In this document: in pieces, positions 44,064 through 53,732 of the stretch | Position numbering within the stretch: position 1 is the first letter of the stretch | How the letters are laid out: the number at the start of each line of letters is the position of its first letter | Assembly (NCBI GenBank): GCA_024640305.1 | Contig: JAHEFG010000044.1 | Coordinates: forward strand, 1 to 64,000 | Source: Gammaproteobacteria bacterium | GTDB taxonomy: Bacteria; Pseudomonadota; Gammaproteobacteria; Steroidobacterales; Woeseiaceae | Reading direction: 5' to 3' | DNA: 64,000 bases | Notes under the pieces: generated by a model | The model's input: the letters and a program-made list of their open reading frames with translations, nothing else | What the model was told of the DNA's origin: nothing | Databases searched by the model: none | Translations under genes and position numbers: made by a program

Positions 44064-45698
44064 CTAACCTGGATCTCTTCGCGAGTGGCTCGAAGACGAT
44101 GTTTTGCCGCTGCGAGAATTTCCCTTGGAACTGCTTTGTGGCTTGCTCGACCTGGGTTGCGATGTCGAGCGCTGCGGCGACGGTCGTGACTGCACCTGGC
44201 GAGGTTGCGACTGTCGAGCCTGTGGCTGTCTTGACGGTACTCGCGCCACTTGCGTTTGTCGCGGCTTGCTCTGCCTTACCTGCTGCTGCCTTGGCTCAGG
44301 TTTCCTTACCTGCTGCTGCCTTGGCTCAGCTTTCCTCACTTGCGACTGCCTGGGCTCAGCCTGTCGCAGCTGCGACTTGCGCGGTTCGCCGACGCGCGAT
44401 TGCATTGCTTTGCCTTGGGTAGATGGTCGGGTCGCGGAAGGGCGCGTTGTAGTCGTCCGTGCCGCCTTTGTTGGGCGCTCGCGAAAAGCGATATCGGCCT
44501 TTGGCGACTGTCCGTTAAAAGATTGTCGCTTGCGTCCGGCTGGCTCTCCCAGTTCATATTGACCGGGTGCGGCCGCACGACGCTCGTCACCTCTTGCTAC
44601 GGGATTGCGATTGATCTGCTTGCTGGTAGTGCCGCGACTGTTCGCTCGTGGCACATCCACAGTTCCGCGACTAGATGGCATCTGGCCACTGGATCTCGTC
44701 GTGTTGCTCGATGCCGTATTCGGATTCGGAAAATAGCGTGTCCGCGTAATGCGCTGATCCGATGACCGAACTGTGCGGCGGTGCTGCGGCCGCCAATAAT
44801 CTCCGTCACGATACCGATTGCTGGTGACGTGATTATTGCTATTCACGTAGTAAGTGTTGTGGACGTAAATATCGGGGCGTCGATACCACCAGTTGTTCCA
44901 GTACGAATGACCGTAGTAAGGGTGACCGTGATAGCTGTGGTGATAAATGTGTACCCGATCTGTGTACCAGCCCATGGAAAACGCTGATGTAACACCCCAG
45001 AAGAAACCATGGCTGAATGCATATCCGGCAGGGTACGGGTAGTAGTAAACCGGGTATGGCCTTGGATAGTAGTAATAGACCGGACGTGGTTGATACACGA
45101 CGACACGTTCGGGTTCGTAATACGGGACGTAGATCACGTCCTCTGCGACCGGGGTGATCTGAATTACCCCGTCTTCCTGTGCAACTGTCTGGTGATCGTC
45201 GCTCTTCAGGTTGCCGGCTGCGTAGGCACGATCTCGGAAACGTTCGATCGCAGCTATAACTGCAGGCTGTTGGGCGACTACGGCCTCACCAAGGCGCCAT
45301 GTCCACTCAAGATCGTCGGCCATCATCTCGATGACTTCCGGATAGTTGCTCAGCGCAACGACGGAGTCGTCCCAATCCGGATCAGGTTTTAATGACGGGT
45401 CAGACTCCAGGTCTTCAAGAAAACGAGCGGCCTGCACAATTTGCAGCGGATACGTCGAAGCCGGTAGTACGATGGCCAGGAGGTCGTCGGGGTACAGCGC
45501 TATGGGGCCTATGATCCCTTCGAGTTCCGGCCCGGACAAAATGGGCAGCTCCTCGCTGCCTGCAACCGCCTCAGGTGCATACTCTGCGACCTGGTTGCCG
45601 GCCTCATCTACGGGAACCTGCGCGCTACCAAGGACTGGCCAGGCAAGAATGGCCGCCAAAAGGCAGATGTGTTTCGAATTTAGCGTCTGAGTGCTCAT
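44064..45698 (-). CDS. DUF3300 exported protein with Tyr/Pro- and Gln/Arg-rich C-terminal part
   Basis: 544 aa from the ATG at 45698, which has GGAG and begins a signal peptide (ICLLAAILAWPVLGSAQ); a longer frame upstream lacks a signal. Residues ~50-190 are the DUF3300 domain (GPIALYPDDLLAIVLPASTY; VVALSNYPEVIEMMADDLEW). A Tyr/His/Pro-rich stretch follows, then a basic low-complexity tail with repeats of RQxQVRKxEPRQ. Function unknown; the tail could bind peptidoglycan or nucleic acid, or be disordered. Confidence 0.85.
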   Translation of the reverse strand: MSTQTLNSKHICLLAAILAWPVLGSAQVPVDEAGNQVAEYAPEAVAGSEELPILSGPELEGIIGPIALYPDDLLAIVLPASTYPLQIVQAARFLEDLESDPSLKPDPDWDDSVVALSNYPEVIEMMADDLEWTWRLGEAVVAQQPAVIAAIERFRDRAYAAGNLKSDDHQTVAQEDGVIQITPVAEDVIYVPYYEPERVVVYQPRPVYYYYPRPYPVYYYPYPAGYAFSHGFFWGVTSAFSMGWYTDRVHIYHHSYHGHPYYGHSYWNNWWYRRPDIYVHNTYYVNSNNHVTSNRYRDGDYWRPQHRRTVRSSDQRITRTRYFPNPNTASSNTTRSSGQMPSSRGTVDVPRANSRGTTSKQINRNPVARGDERRAAAPGQYELGEPAGRKRQSFNGQSPKADIAFRERPTKAARTTTTRPSATRPSTQGKAMQSRVGEPRKSQLRQAEPRQSQVRKAEPRQQQVRKPEPRQQQVRQSKPRQTQVARVPSRQPQARQSQPRQVQSRPSPQRSTSQPRSSKPQSSSKGNSRSGKTSSSSHSRRDPG

Positions 45699-45850
45699 TA
45701 AGAGTCTCCGGTTTCCCGATCTTGAAACCAAGAATAGCTGAAGTAAACTGAATAGATGCTTAACCACGTCGCGAAATATTGGCTTATGGAACATTCAGCG
45801 CCGAATATTGGTTAGTATGGCTAAAATAAGTCGAAAAAGCGGACACCAAC

Positions 45851-46066
45851 ATGACAGGTAGACATAGTCTACTGGCCGAATTAGAAGCCAGACGACACCA
45901 GGAGCGGGAGGGATCAGTTGAGGTTCTCAGCGCTGAGCTGAGGCCGACCCCTGACGATGCGGGCTATGACCCGTATGACAACCCGGGACCGGCCAAGACC
46001 GTGGCGGTGCTTGGCCGGGCTGCATCAAGGCAATCGAGACGCAAACTACTCAAGAAACGGCGTTAG
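45851..46066 (+). CDS. 71-aa hypothetical protein, charged
   Basis: MTGRHSLLAELEARRHQERE start, acidic-Pro middle (PTPDDAGYDPYDNPGPAKTV) and a basic end (RRKLLKKRR). No known domain. Lies alone between two - strand genes. Coding status supported mainly by clean frame and amino-acid makeup. Confidence 0.5.
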   Translation: MTGRHSLLAELEARRHQEREGSVEVLSAELRPTPDDAGYDPYDNPGPAKTVAVLGRAASRQSRRKLLKKRR

Positions 46067-46076
46067 CCGCAGACTA

Positions 46077-46538
46077 CTATTCGTCGTCGCCACCGTGCCA
46101 GGCGATGAATTTCCAGCCATCTTCTGTTCTTATCAGAACATCGGTATAGCGACCGTTGCTAATCTCGATATTGTCGTCTTTGTCCTTAAAGGCACTCGAG
46201 TAAGAGTAATGCGCAATCGCCACATCGCCATTAACGACAATGGCGAGCGGATACAGCTCATGAGCGACAGTATCTCCCTGGTCGTCACGAAGCCTGTCCC
46301 ACATTCTGGTTGATGCTTTCGAGCGCGGCGCGGGAGAATTCTTTGGCCATCCCGAAAAATCATCGCTAAGAAGACGTTCTACCCACTTCTTGTCGCCTTT
46401 TTCTTCGGCGCCCCATTGATCTTCGATAGCGGACCAGACATCAGCCTGATCGTCCGGATTTTCCTGAGCAGCACTCAGGCCCGACATCGCGAGAAAAACA
46501 GTAGCGATCAGTAGCTTGTAGTAATCCGTGTTGATCAT
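46077..46538 (-). CDS. Exported NTF2-like (DUF4440/SnoaL-type) protein
   Basis: 153 aa with a signal peptide (LLIATVFLAMSGLSAAQ). The mature part has the NTF2-like order: an N-terminal helix with WSAIEDQWGAEEKGDKKWVE, then strands VNGDVAIAHYSYSSAFKD and RYTDVLIRTEDGWKFIAWHG. Such folds bind small ligands or act as enzymes; nothing specific can be read. Confidence 0.8.
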   Translation of the reverse strand: MINTDYYKLLIATVFLAMSGLSAAQENPDDQADVWSAIEDQWGAEEKGDKKWVERLLSDDFSGWPKNSPAPRSKASTRMWDRLRDDQGDTVAHELYPLAIVVNGDVAIAHYSYSSAFKDKDDNIEISNGRYTDVLIRTEDGWKFIAWHGGDDE

Positions 46539-46578
46539 TGTGCTTGCCCCATTCGGTTTTTTTGTGAGTTAGTCGAGT

Positions 46579-47172
46579 CTAGTCAGTTTTCATGATCATC
46601 GCGAGCAGGGGAGCAAGGTTTGATGAGGAAAATTGCTGCTGCTTGTCGATGGCATAGAGTTCAAGCAGCGCTTCCGCAGTCAAATAGTCGGGATGATGGG
46701 CCTCAATAATTGTTGCGTACTGAATTGACTGATCACCCTTCTCGAGTGTCATTCGATAGATGTGCACAGCAAGGTCAGCTCCATGCTCCAGCCTCATCAG
46801 TCGCGCAACCGGGTGTTGCAAATCAGTCATCGGTAATGTGCCGATATGCAGCGTGTCCTTACGGATATTCCAGCCGGACTCTCTGAATGTTGTGCCGATA
46901 GACTGCCCGGCCAGAACATCCTGATGTGGTTCCTCTATTTCGCCATCACCGCCATCGACAAACTGGACGATGGCATAGGTCCGGCACGTGCTTTTACCGT
47001 CTGCCACGCTATTGAGGCTTGAGCGGCGTACTCCCGCATTCTGACCCAATATGACTATCTCATAGTTGCCAAACTGCTTTTCAATGCGATCGCTATTCAG
47101 TAATTCGGGCTGGTGTGCACAAGCACTTAACGCGGCCGCGAGAATAACGGGGGAAACGGGTTGTTGACGCAT
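46579..47172 (-). CDS. Hypothetical lipoprotein
   Basis: 197 aa. Lipobox ALSAC near residue 18. Mature part begins HQPELLNSDRIEKQFGNYEI. No family recognised; mixed alpha/beta character. 40 bp from the NTF2-like gene and possibly co-transcribed with it. Confidence 0.65.
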   Translation of the reverse strand: MRQQPVSPVILAAALSACAHQPELLNSDRIEKQFGNYEIVILGQNAGVRRSSLNSVADGKSTCRTYAIVQFVDGGDGEIEEPHQDVLAGQSIGTTFRESGWNIRKDTLHIGTLPMTDLQHPVARLMRLEHGADLAVHIYRMTLEKGDQSIQYATIIEAHHPDYLTAEALLELYAIDKQQQFSSSNLAPLLAMIMKTD

Positions 47173-47215
47173 ATTTGGGTTATCGATGTGGTTGCCGGCG
47201 CACTATACTACGGTA

Positions 47216-47515
47216 ATGAATCATACTATCTGCTGTTATCGCTGTGGTACCTCACTTGCCGAACTTTCGCTGCCGCTATCTCGCCAGGACCAATGTCCTG
47301 AGTGCAGCAACTACCTGCATGTCTGCAAGATGTGTGTGTTTTTTGACATGCGCGTGCCGAAGCAATGCCGTGAAGACGATGCTGAGGAAGTTACCGAGAA
47401 GGCGCGGCTGAATTTTTGCGAATGGTTCAAACCAAGCGAATTGGCATTCGACGACAAGAGTAAAGCTGAGGAAGATCAGGCCATTAGCGCGCTCGAGGCG
47501 CTATTTGATGATTGA
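47216..47515 (+). CDS. Zinc-ribbon-like small protein
   Basis: 99 aa from the ATG at 47216. Cys pattern CCYRCG-x(17)-CPEC-x(6)-CKMC, then FFDMRVPKQCREDDAEEVT and FCEWFKP, suggests one or two zinc sites. Conserved-looking but no named function. Its end overlaps the SDR gene by 8 nt, so the two are translationally coupled. Confidence 0.7.
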   Translation: MNHTICCYRCGTSLAELSLPLSRQDQCPECSNYLHVCKMCVFFDMRVPKQCREDDAEEVTEKARLNFCEWFKPSELAFDDKSKAEEDQAISALEALFDD

Positions 47516-48590
47516 CAGAAGGACGTTTCTTAACCTGGCAGCAGCATCCGTAGCAACAAGCTCGATTGCTTCTTGTTCAGGCACAGAGAGAAGGCCTGCA
47601 ATCGGTGTGCCTCGCAGTCCGTTTGATGATCACTCGACGGCGGAGCAGGTAACGGCCGGCGTCGATCTGAGCGGTAAGCTCGCTGTTGTCACAGGCTGCA
47701 CGTCGGGAATCGGGTTTGAAACGATGCGGGTGCTGGCGATGCGTGGCGCCTGGGTGGTGGGCACCAGCCGCGCGCTGCAACGGGCAGAGGCCGCGTGTGC
47801 GAGGATCAAGGGAACGACGACGCCGCTGCAACTTGAGTTATCGAACTACGATTCAGTAATCGCCTGCGCAAACGCAATCCGGTCTATTAACTTGCCGCTA
47901 GATATTCTCATCTGCAATGCCGGGTACTGGGCGGCCGGCGGGCAACGCATGCTTGCCAATGGTGTCGAAAAGCATTTTGCGATCAACCACCTGGGTCATG
48001 CGGTGCTCGTAAACCGTTTGCTCGGTCGCCTGTACATGTCCCGGCAGGGGCGGGTCGTGATGGTTTCCAGCCGCGCTGCATATCGCAACGCGCCGGAGCG
48101 AGGCATCGAATTTGACAACCTCGATGGCAGTGTAGATTACGCGGATCGGCGGGCGTATGGTCAGTCGAAACTTGCTAACGCGCTGTTCTCGTTGCACCTG
48201 GCAAAACTGCTGAAGGGAACACGCATAACTTCAAATGCGCTACACCCCGGGGTCATCAATACCGAATTGTTTCGAGATGAGGGTCGGCTTTTTAAGGCGG
48301 CAATTTCAGCCGCGACGTCCCTTGGTTTTGGGAAGACAGTCGAAGAGGGCGCGGCGACAAGCTGTTACGTAGCTACGAGTTCGTTGCTGTCCGCAACGAG
48401 CGGCGAGTTTTTCGAAGACTGCAATGCGGTATTCGTCGCAGGCGATAATCATCTGCACGACGAAGCGATGGCAGAGCAACTCTGGCAAGTGTCAGAGAAC
48501 CTGACGGGTCAGTATCTTGTTTCACACACCGGGCCGGACTTTAACGACTTCGAACGGGCGGCAAGAAAACGACAAGCGCATAAAAAGTGA
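47508..48590 (+). CDS. Short-chain dehydrogenase/reductase with Tat-type leader
   Basis: 360 aa from ATG 47508. Leader DRRTFLNLAAASVATSSIAS followed by Cys, which fits a Tat signal with lipobox, unusual for an SDR. NAD(P) motif VTGCTSGIGFETMR (~residue 60), NAG-type ICNAGYWAAG, active-site Ser in VMVSSRAAYR and YGQSKLAN (Tyr-x3-Lys). Resembles retinol-dehydrogenase/WWOX-like SDRs. Export of a cofactor-bound enzyme by Tat is plausible. Confidence 0.85.
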   Translation: MIDRRTFLNLAAASVATSSIASCSGTERRPAIGVPRSPFDDHSTAEQVTAGVDLSGKLAVVTGCTSGIGFETMRVLAMRGAWVVGTSRALQRAEAACARIKGTTTPLQLELSNYDSVIACANAIRSINLPLDILICNAGYWAAGGQRMLANGVEKHFAINHLGHAVLVNRLLGRLYMSRQGRVVMVSSRAAYRNAPERGIEFDNLDGSVDYADRRAYGQSKLANALFSLHLAKLLKGTRITSNALHPGVINTELFRDEGRLFKAAISAATSLGFGKTVEEGAATSCYVATSSLLSATSGEFFEDCNAVFVAGDNHLHDEAMAEQLWQVSENLTGQYLVSHTGPDFNDFERAARKRQAHKK

Positions 48591-49015
48591 AAGAGGGCAC
48601 TGACAAAGCAAGCGGAAATATGGAACCACGTCGTGGCGGATTATTTTTTGGGCTCGGCGTCGGATTGTTGGTCGCGTTTCTCTCTTACCAGTGGATTACG
48701 AACCCTGCGCCGCGCGCGGAGCGTGAATTGGAAGAAGCTGTTGTGCTGGATGCGCGTAACCACCTTATCGTGCAGCTAGGTGTAAGTGAAATCATTGACC
48801 CGTTGGCCCCCAATCGGAAAATTGGCAAGTCTTACGTCTATCGGGCGGGTACTGGCTGGGAAGTGTCGGGATATTACCGAAGAGACGACAATGATCGCTG
48901 GCACGCGTTCCTGATGTCACTGGATGACGCGCGCAACCTCACCTTGCTCAAGGTTCAGGACAGTGAACTTGCCGAGCGTGCCAGGGAAGACTCAATGCTA
49001 GAGGTATCTCCCTAG
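48587..49015 (+). CDS. 142-aa single-pass membrane protein, unknown
   Basis: GTG start overlapping the SDR stop; an ATG at 48620 is an alternative. Membrane helix FFGLGVGLLVAFLSYQW near the N-terminus, then a soluble domain (VLDARNHLIVQLGVSEIIDP). No family recognised. Third gene of the zinc-protein/SDR unit; its end overlaps the convergent membrane-protein gene by 4 nt. Confidence 0.65.
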   Translation: MKEGTDKASGNMEPRRGGLFFGLGVGLLVAFLSYQWITNPAPRAERELEEAVVLDARNHLIVQLGVSEIIDPLAPNRKIGKSYVYRAGTGWEVSGYYRRDDNDRWHAFLMSLDDARNLTLLKVQDSELAERAREDSMLEVSP

Positions 49016-49848
49016 GTGCCGGTGGTTACCGTCGCCTGTTCCTGAGTTTCCTTATGCCATTCGAACACGTTGAGTTCGATGAAAATGAACGCCACCAACC
49101 AAAGGAAGGCGTCCCAGAAATCGACGAAGTCGCCGTTGATTCCCCAATAGACTGCTGCGCAAAACAGTAAGGCATAAAGAACAAATTTGATGCAATTGCT
49201 GGCATAAAGTACCGCACCTTCATATCGATTCCGCTCCTGTAGCCGGACATCGATTTCGAGCACGACGACAACGAGTAGCCAAACGCCCGAATTGATGACG
49301 TCGACCCAGGCCAGGGCAATGATGTCTTTTTGACCTTGAAGATCCACGACGACTTTCATTTCGTCGAAGCGTATGAAAGATGTCGCGGTCGAGAATGATT
49401 GGCAGTTTGCCGCAGTAATAGCGCTGTATTCGTCCAGGGTTGTCGAATATGACCATTGCCCGGCCAGGGCGCAGAGGTCACTTACGTTGGCGAGAGGCGT
49501 CATGCCGTCGAGGGCAAGCAGATTCGCCATGTAGCCATAGAATGCATAGACAATAAATCCGTAGCATATGGCCCTGAGAGTGTGCAATGACCATGTTACC
49601 GGTCCGGTGAATTGTTCGTCCTCGAGCACGTAAGTCTCGAGTTCAAACATCAGCAACAGGACAACCCAGGCCGCGGTATCAATGGTAGCGGCATAAGCTT
49701 CGATCATCACATTGAGACCGACACCGTTTGGGAACTGTGTTTTGGCGGCGAGGACTTCTTCGACGAAGAACAGGTAGACGTTCACCGCAAGGAGCAGGTA
49801 GACAACGTACTTGAATGCCTGGAAGAGCCTGCTACGGTCGATCGTCAA
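49012..49848 (-). CDS. Six-helix integral membrane protein, unknown
   Basis: 278 aa. Helices near residues 11-33, 56-75, 90-113, ~178-200, ~220-240 and ~250-268, with an extracytoplasmic loop between helices 3 and 4 holding two Cys (SDLCALAG; AANCQSFS) that may form a disulfide. Ends FIELNVFEWHKE. No transporter motif seen. Confidence 0.7.
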   Translation of the reverse strand: MTIDRSRLFQAFKYVVYLLLAVNVYLFFVEEVLAAKTQFPNGVGLNVMIEAYAATIDTAAWVVLLLMFELETYVLEDEQFTGPVTWSLHTLRAICYGFIVYAFYGYMANLLALDGMTPLANVSDLCALAGQWSYSTTLDEYSAITAANCQSFSTATSFIRFDEMKVVVDLQGQKDIIALAWVDVINSGVWLLVVVVLEIDVRLQERNRYEGAVLYASNCIKFVLYALLFCAAVYWGINGDFVDFWDAFLWLVAFIFIELNVFEWHKETQEQATVTTGT

Positions 49849-49917
49849 TTGCGTACTCCGCTGGATCAGCGGGTGATTCTAAGCTCCCCCGGAGTTGTTA
49901 GGCAATGCCGCAGCTAC

Positions 49918-51069
49918 CTAGTCGTAGTCAGCTGCTCGCTCCGTCTCGGTTTCTACACCTGCATAGTAGACCCAGACATTTTCTTCGCCGGTCAGCAATT
50001 CGATGTATTTGGGGTGCACAAAAATATTCTCGCGGCCCGATTTGACCTCTTTGAGTATTCCGACATCGCATAACTGCTTGAGATAGACAGATGCCGTTTG
50101 CCGTTTGGCAATACCGGCTTCAACCAGATTGCCAATGCGGCAGTAGGGCTGTTTGAACAGAACCTCGACCAGTTCCCAGGTGTAGATCTTCGGCAGATTG
50201 CTGTGCGTATACTCTGCGGTGTGCTCCATTAGTTCGCGAATTGCCTTGATCTTGTCAGTCGTCCAGCTGCAGGTTTCTTCCACGCCCTGCAGAATGAACT
50301 GGATCCATGGTGACCAATCCTGATTGCTCGTAACGTTCTGCAACAAGCGGTAGTAGGCCGCCTTGTTTTGAATGATGTAACGGCTGAAGTACAGGATCGG
50401 GGAGTCCAGCAATCCATGCTGCACCAAAAACAGAATATTGAGGATGCGGCCGGTTCGACCGTTGCCATCGGCGAAGGGGTGTATGGCTTCAAATTGATAG
50501 TGTTGCACGGCCATACGGACCAGAGGATCGATGTCCGTTTTGTTGTGCATGAAGTCGGCCCAGTTATCGAGTTTGGCCTGCAATAGCTTTTGGCCTTCCG
50601 GCGGCGTGTAGATCACTTCGCCGGTCATTCGATTCTTGAGATTTGTTCCAGATTCCGCTCGAATATCAAGCTCGAACCCTTTGATAGTACTACATATTTG
50701 GATAGCCATATCCGTGGTAAGCATGCCTCGTCGAACCATCTTGCTACCTTCGAAAAGGGCGGTCCGGTAACGCAAAGCCTCCTTTGTCGCGGCATCTGCC
50801 CGATCCTCGGCTATATCGGCGTACTCAAATAATTTGTCGGTGGTGGTGACGATATTCTCGATTTCGGAGCTGGCTCGGGCTTCGAGCAATGGCAGGGCAT
50901 TGACGAGCACAGCCGAATTCGGGATCAGTTCGGCAGCCTGCTTCAGTTCAGCCAGGGCAACCCGTGACTTGATACAAGTTTTGAGAATGTCCTTGGTTTC
51001 GATGCTGTCTACAGGAGGCGGCAGCTCAGGTAACGAGTTAAAGGGGGTTTTCGGATCAAAATCAGTCAT
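49918..51069 (-). CDS. Fic family protein with N-terminal inhibitory motif and C-terminal winged helix
   Basis: 383 aa. Catalytic loop HPFADGNGRTGR near residue 197, the full Fic motif. The inhibitory motif (S/T)xxxE(G/N) is present as SSEIEN near residue 67, so this is a class II (self-inhibited) Fic. The C-terminal ~90 residues form a winged-helix-like region (IGNLVEAGIAKRQTASVYLK). It likely AMPylates a target protein using ATP; the DNA-binding tail fits control of its own promoter, which carries a motif array at 51129-51255. Confidence 0.92.
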   Translation of the reverse strand: MTDFDPKTPFNSLPELPPPVDSIETKDILKTCIKSRVALAELKQAAELIPNSAVLVNALPLLEARASSEIENIVTTTDKLFEYADIAEDRADAATKEALRYRTALFEGSKMVRRGMLTTDMAIQICSTIKGFELDIRAESGTNLKNRMTGEVIYTPPEGQKLLQAKLDNWADFMHNKTDIDPLVRMAVQHYQFEAIHPFADGNGRTGRILNILFLVQHGLLDSPILYFSRYIIQNKAAYYRLLQNVTSNQDWSPWIQFILQGVEETCSWTTDKIKAIRELMEHTAEYTHSNLPKIYTWELVEVLFKQPYCRIGNLVEAGIAKRQTASVYLKQLCDVGILKEVKSGRENIFVHPKYIELLTGEENVWVYYAGVETETERAADYD

Positions 51070-51094
51070 TTAAGGAGCCTCCGGTCGCTGCATC

Positions 51095-51119
51095 AATAGG
51101 TCGATTGCAGCGACCTATT
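51095..51119. promoter_or_regulatory. Perfect 9-bp inverted repeat in the fic leader
   Basis: AATAGGTCG-ATTGCAG-CGACCTATT, 25 bp upstream of the fic start. It could form an RNA hairpin in the leader or bind a dimeric repressor. Confidence 0.5.
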
Positions 51120-51128
51120 CGCCTGTTA

Positions 51129-51255
51129 TGTCGAAGAAAAGACACTTTATCGACATATGCCATCGATTTGTCGATTGTATCGACATGTTCTTTCAACGTG
51201 TCGAAAAAACTACATTGTATCGACACGTTTGCAGTATATGTCGCCCGAATCGACA
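51129..51255. repeat. Phased array of TGTCGA/TCGACA motifs upstream of fic
   Basis: TGTCGA (+) at 51129, 51169, 51199 and, with one mismatch, 51239; TCGACA (inverted) at 51150, 51180, 51220 and 51250. Steps are 21, 19, 11, 19, 21, 19, 11 bp, so the layout repeats with a 70-bp period. The inner pairs make 17-bp palindromes such as TGTCGATTGTATCGACA. This fills most of the 307-bp gap between fic and fhs, and looks like a multi-site operator. Confidence 0.75.
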
Positions 51256-51376
51256 TGAGCGTGAACCAGTTGGGGAAATACGGATGTCGTCGCTACAGCA
51301 ATCGTAGGAGACTGCTTGTCGCCGATATTGCTATAGAATTCGGCTCCCGGTCGATAATTATCCGAAGGATCCTACA

Positions 51377-53053
51377 GTGAGCGTGAAATCCGATATCGAA
51401 ATTGCCCAGGCGGCGAGCGTACTGCCTATTGTCGACATTGCCGAGAAACTTGGAATCCCGGCGGAGTCCCTGATCCCGTACGGTAACGACAAAGCGAAAA
51501 TCAATGGTGATTTCATCAAGGCTAATGCGGGGAACAAGAACGGCAAACTCATTCTTGTAACCGCAGTTTCGCCGACGCCGGCTGGCGAGGGTAAGACGAC
51601 TACAACAGTCGGTCTGGGTGACGGCCTTAACAAAATTGGCAAACGTGCGTTGATTTGTCTTCGCGAACCGAGCCTGGGCCCTTGTTTTGGCATGAAAGGC
51701 GGCGCTGCGGGCGGTGGCTATGCGCAGGTCGTGCCAATGACGGACATTAATCTGCACTTCACAGGTGATTTCCACGCTATTGGTGCAGCACACAACCTGC
51801 TATCGGCTTTAATCGATAATCACATGCACTGGGAGAACGAACTCAACATCGACCCGCGCCGCGTGACCTGGCGCAGGGTTGTTGATATGAACGATCGTGC
51901 ACTGAGGACGATCACGTCAGGTCTCGGCGGCTATAACAATGGCATCGTCAGGGAAGCAGGCTTCGATATTACCGTTGCTTCGGAAATCATGGCGATTTTC
52001 TGTCTTGCGACCGATCTGGAGGATCTGGAAAACCGTCTTGGCAATATCGTTCTGGGCTACACACGAGACGAACAGCCGGTAACAGTCAGGCAACTGAACG
52101 CGCAAGGCGCAATGACCGCACTGTTACGTGATGCAATGCAGCCGAACCTGGTGCAGACGATGGAGAATAACCCGGCGTTAATGCACGGCGGCCCCTTCGC
52201 TAATATCGCGCACGGCTGTAACTCTGTCATGGCAACTCAGACTGCGCTCAAACTATCGGATTACGTCATTACCGAGGCGGGCTTCGGTGCGGATCTGGGT
52301 GCCGAGAAGTTCTTTAACATCAAATGTCGCAAGGCCGGGCTCAAACCTGATGTGGCCGTATTGGTCGCGACCATCAAGGCGTTGAAGATGCAGGGTGGGG
52401 TTCCCAAGACCGAGCTCGACACGGAAAACGTGGCCGCGCTCGAGCGAGGTCTCAAGAACCTCGGCCGACATATGCGCAATCTCGCACAATTTGGTGTGCC
52501 GGTGATCGTCGCAGTCAATCGCTACACTGCAGACACGGATGCGGAAGTCAGCGCGGTACAGGCTTACTGCGAAAACTTTGGCGTGCCGGCAGTGAATTGC
52601 ACTCATTGGGCGGATGGCGGTGCCGGTGCCGTAGAGCTTGCCGAGAAAGTAGCCGAGGTGGCGGATAGCGGTGCGGCGCAATTCCGCACCTTATACACCG
52701 ACGAAGTCTCATTGTGGGATAAGGCCAAACGCGTTGCGACCAGTATTTACAGTGCGGACGACATTATTGCCGACAAAAAGGTTCGCGAGCAGTTCGCGCA
52801 GTTCGAAGCAGATGGCTACGGACATTACCCGGTCTGCATGGCCAAAACTCAGTACAGCTTTTCGACCGATCCGAATCTCCTGGGAGCACCGACAGGCCAC
52901 GTTGTGCCAATACGGGAAGTGCGGCTGGCCGCAGGTGCCGAGTTTATTGTTGTGGTTTGCGGCGCGATCATGACGATGCCGGGTCTGCCGAGAAGGCCCG
53001 CCGCGAACGACATTCGCGTCAATCGCGAGGGTCGGATCGAAGGCTTGTTCTAG
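51377..53053 (+). CDS. fhs: Formate-tetrahydrofolate ligase
   Basis: 558 aa, GTG start after GAAGGAT. P-loop [17 protein letters not shown] near residue 67 and family motifs [57 protein letters not shown]. Makes 10-formyl-THF from formate, THF and ATP for one-carbon metabolism. Usual length. No folD or other folate gene adjacent. Confidence 0.97.
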   Translation: MSVKSDIEIAQAASVLPIVDIAEKLGIPAESLIPYGNDKAKINGDFIKANAGNKNGKLILVTAVSPTPAGEGKTTTTVGLGDGLNKIGKRALICLREPSLGPCFGMKGGAAGGGYAQVVPMTDINLHFTGDFHAIGAAHNLLSALIDNHMHWENELNIDPRRVTWRRVVDMNDRALRTITSGLGGYNNGIVREAGFDITVASEIMAIFCLATDLEDLENRLGNIVLGYTRDEQPVTVRQLNAQGAMTALLRDAMQPNLVQTMENNPALMHGGPFANIAHGCNSVMATQTALKLSDYVITEAGFGADLGAEKFFNIKCRKAGLKPDVAVLVATIKALKMQGGVPKTELDTENVAALERGLKNLGRHMRNLAQFGVPVIVAVNRYTADTDAEVSAVQAYCENFGVPAVNCTHWADGGAGAVELAEKVAEVADSGAAQFRTLYTDEVSLWDKAKRVATSIYSADDIIADKKVREQFAQFEADGYGHYPVCMAKTQYSFSTDPNLLGAPTGHVVPIREVRLAAGAEFIVVVCGAIMTMPGLPRRPAANDIRVNREGRIEGLF

Positions 53054-53460
53054 GTCGGGTTCGCGAGCCGGTCCGGTAAAACAAATGACCGTCTGGCGCG
53101 GTCGCTGGATATCAGTACTTTGCTGTAATAGCGCTCGATAATGTTCTCGTCGCGGCAAAACAGGTCGTTATTTTCCCTTCGAAACGCAAACCAGTCGTGT
53201 TGCGTCGAAGCAGAACGCCGCTCTTCGATTAGTAGCAGGTAGAACCAGCTAATGGTCTCGTGATATTTGCCGGGCACGCCGAGTTTCAGTGTCAGTCGTC
53301 GCAGAGCGCTTGTAAATTTCTCGATCGCCTCGGTGAGCGGGTAATGCTCGAGATAGAGCCAGCCCACGTAAATGTGCGCCTCATGGTTAAACGCTTCGGC
53401 ATCTAACGTCGCGCTTTCCAAAGACTCGATTGTCCACGGCGGCTTGCTGATGGCGTTCAT
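53050..53460 (-). CDS. 136-aa conserved hypothetical protein
   Basis: Helical soluble protein with [20 protein letters not shown] and [18 protein letters not shown], a pattern I associate with a widespread uncharacterised family; the spaced His residues may bind metal. Coupled by ATGA overlap to the upstream 84-aa gene. Convergent overlap of 4 nt with fhs. Confidence 0.7.
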   Translation of the reverse strand: MNAISKPPWTIESLESATLDAEAFNHEAHIYVGWLYLEHYPLTEAIEKFTSALRRLTLKLGVPGKYHETISWFYLLLIEERRSASTQHDWFAFRRENNDLFCRDENIIERYYSKVLISSDRARRSFVLPDRLANPT

Positions 53461-53711
53461 GCCGAATCTTCAGTCAACTTGTGGCTGTCTGCCGCTGTCA
53501 GGGCGCAGCCATAAACGGACTTGAGTTGCTCAATGACCTTCTGCGTATCGGCCGAAAAGGGCGCCTTACCCTCAAAACTGTGCAGAACGATGCCCTCCAG
53601 CAAGTCGCCTAGCGACAGGTCGGTGTATTCCGCCAGGGCTTTGAGGACTTTGAGCAGCGAGGTTTCAATACGCACACCGGTTTGTGTGCGGGTAACAACT
53701 TTGGTCGACAT
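53457..53711 (-). CDS. 84-aa small protein, possible RHH-type regulator
   Basis: Start set at the second in-frame ATG (53711, MSTKVVTRTQ), since AGGAG is 7 nt ahead of it. TQTGVRIETSLLKVLKALAE has strand-helix character like RHH proteins, but no clear match. The promoter region carries repeats GGTAACAT, GGTAACAA, and TAACAC (53733-53756) that could be its operator. Confidence 0.55.
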   Translation of the reverse strand: MSTKVVTRTQTGVRIETSLLKVLKALAEYTDLSLGDLLEGIVLHSFEGKAPFSADTQKVIEQLKSVYGCALTAADSHKLTEDSA

Positions 53712-53732
53712 GGCCATGCTCCTGTGTAATAA

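Noticed and set aside
51129-51255. Possible CRISPR array
   Set aside because: Units are only 6 bp, alternate in orientation and have spacers of 5-15 bp; no cas genes are near.
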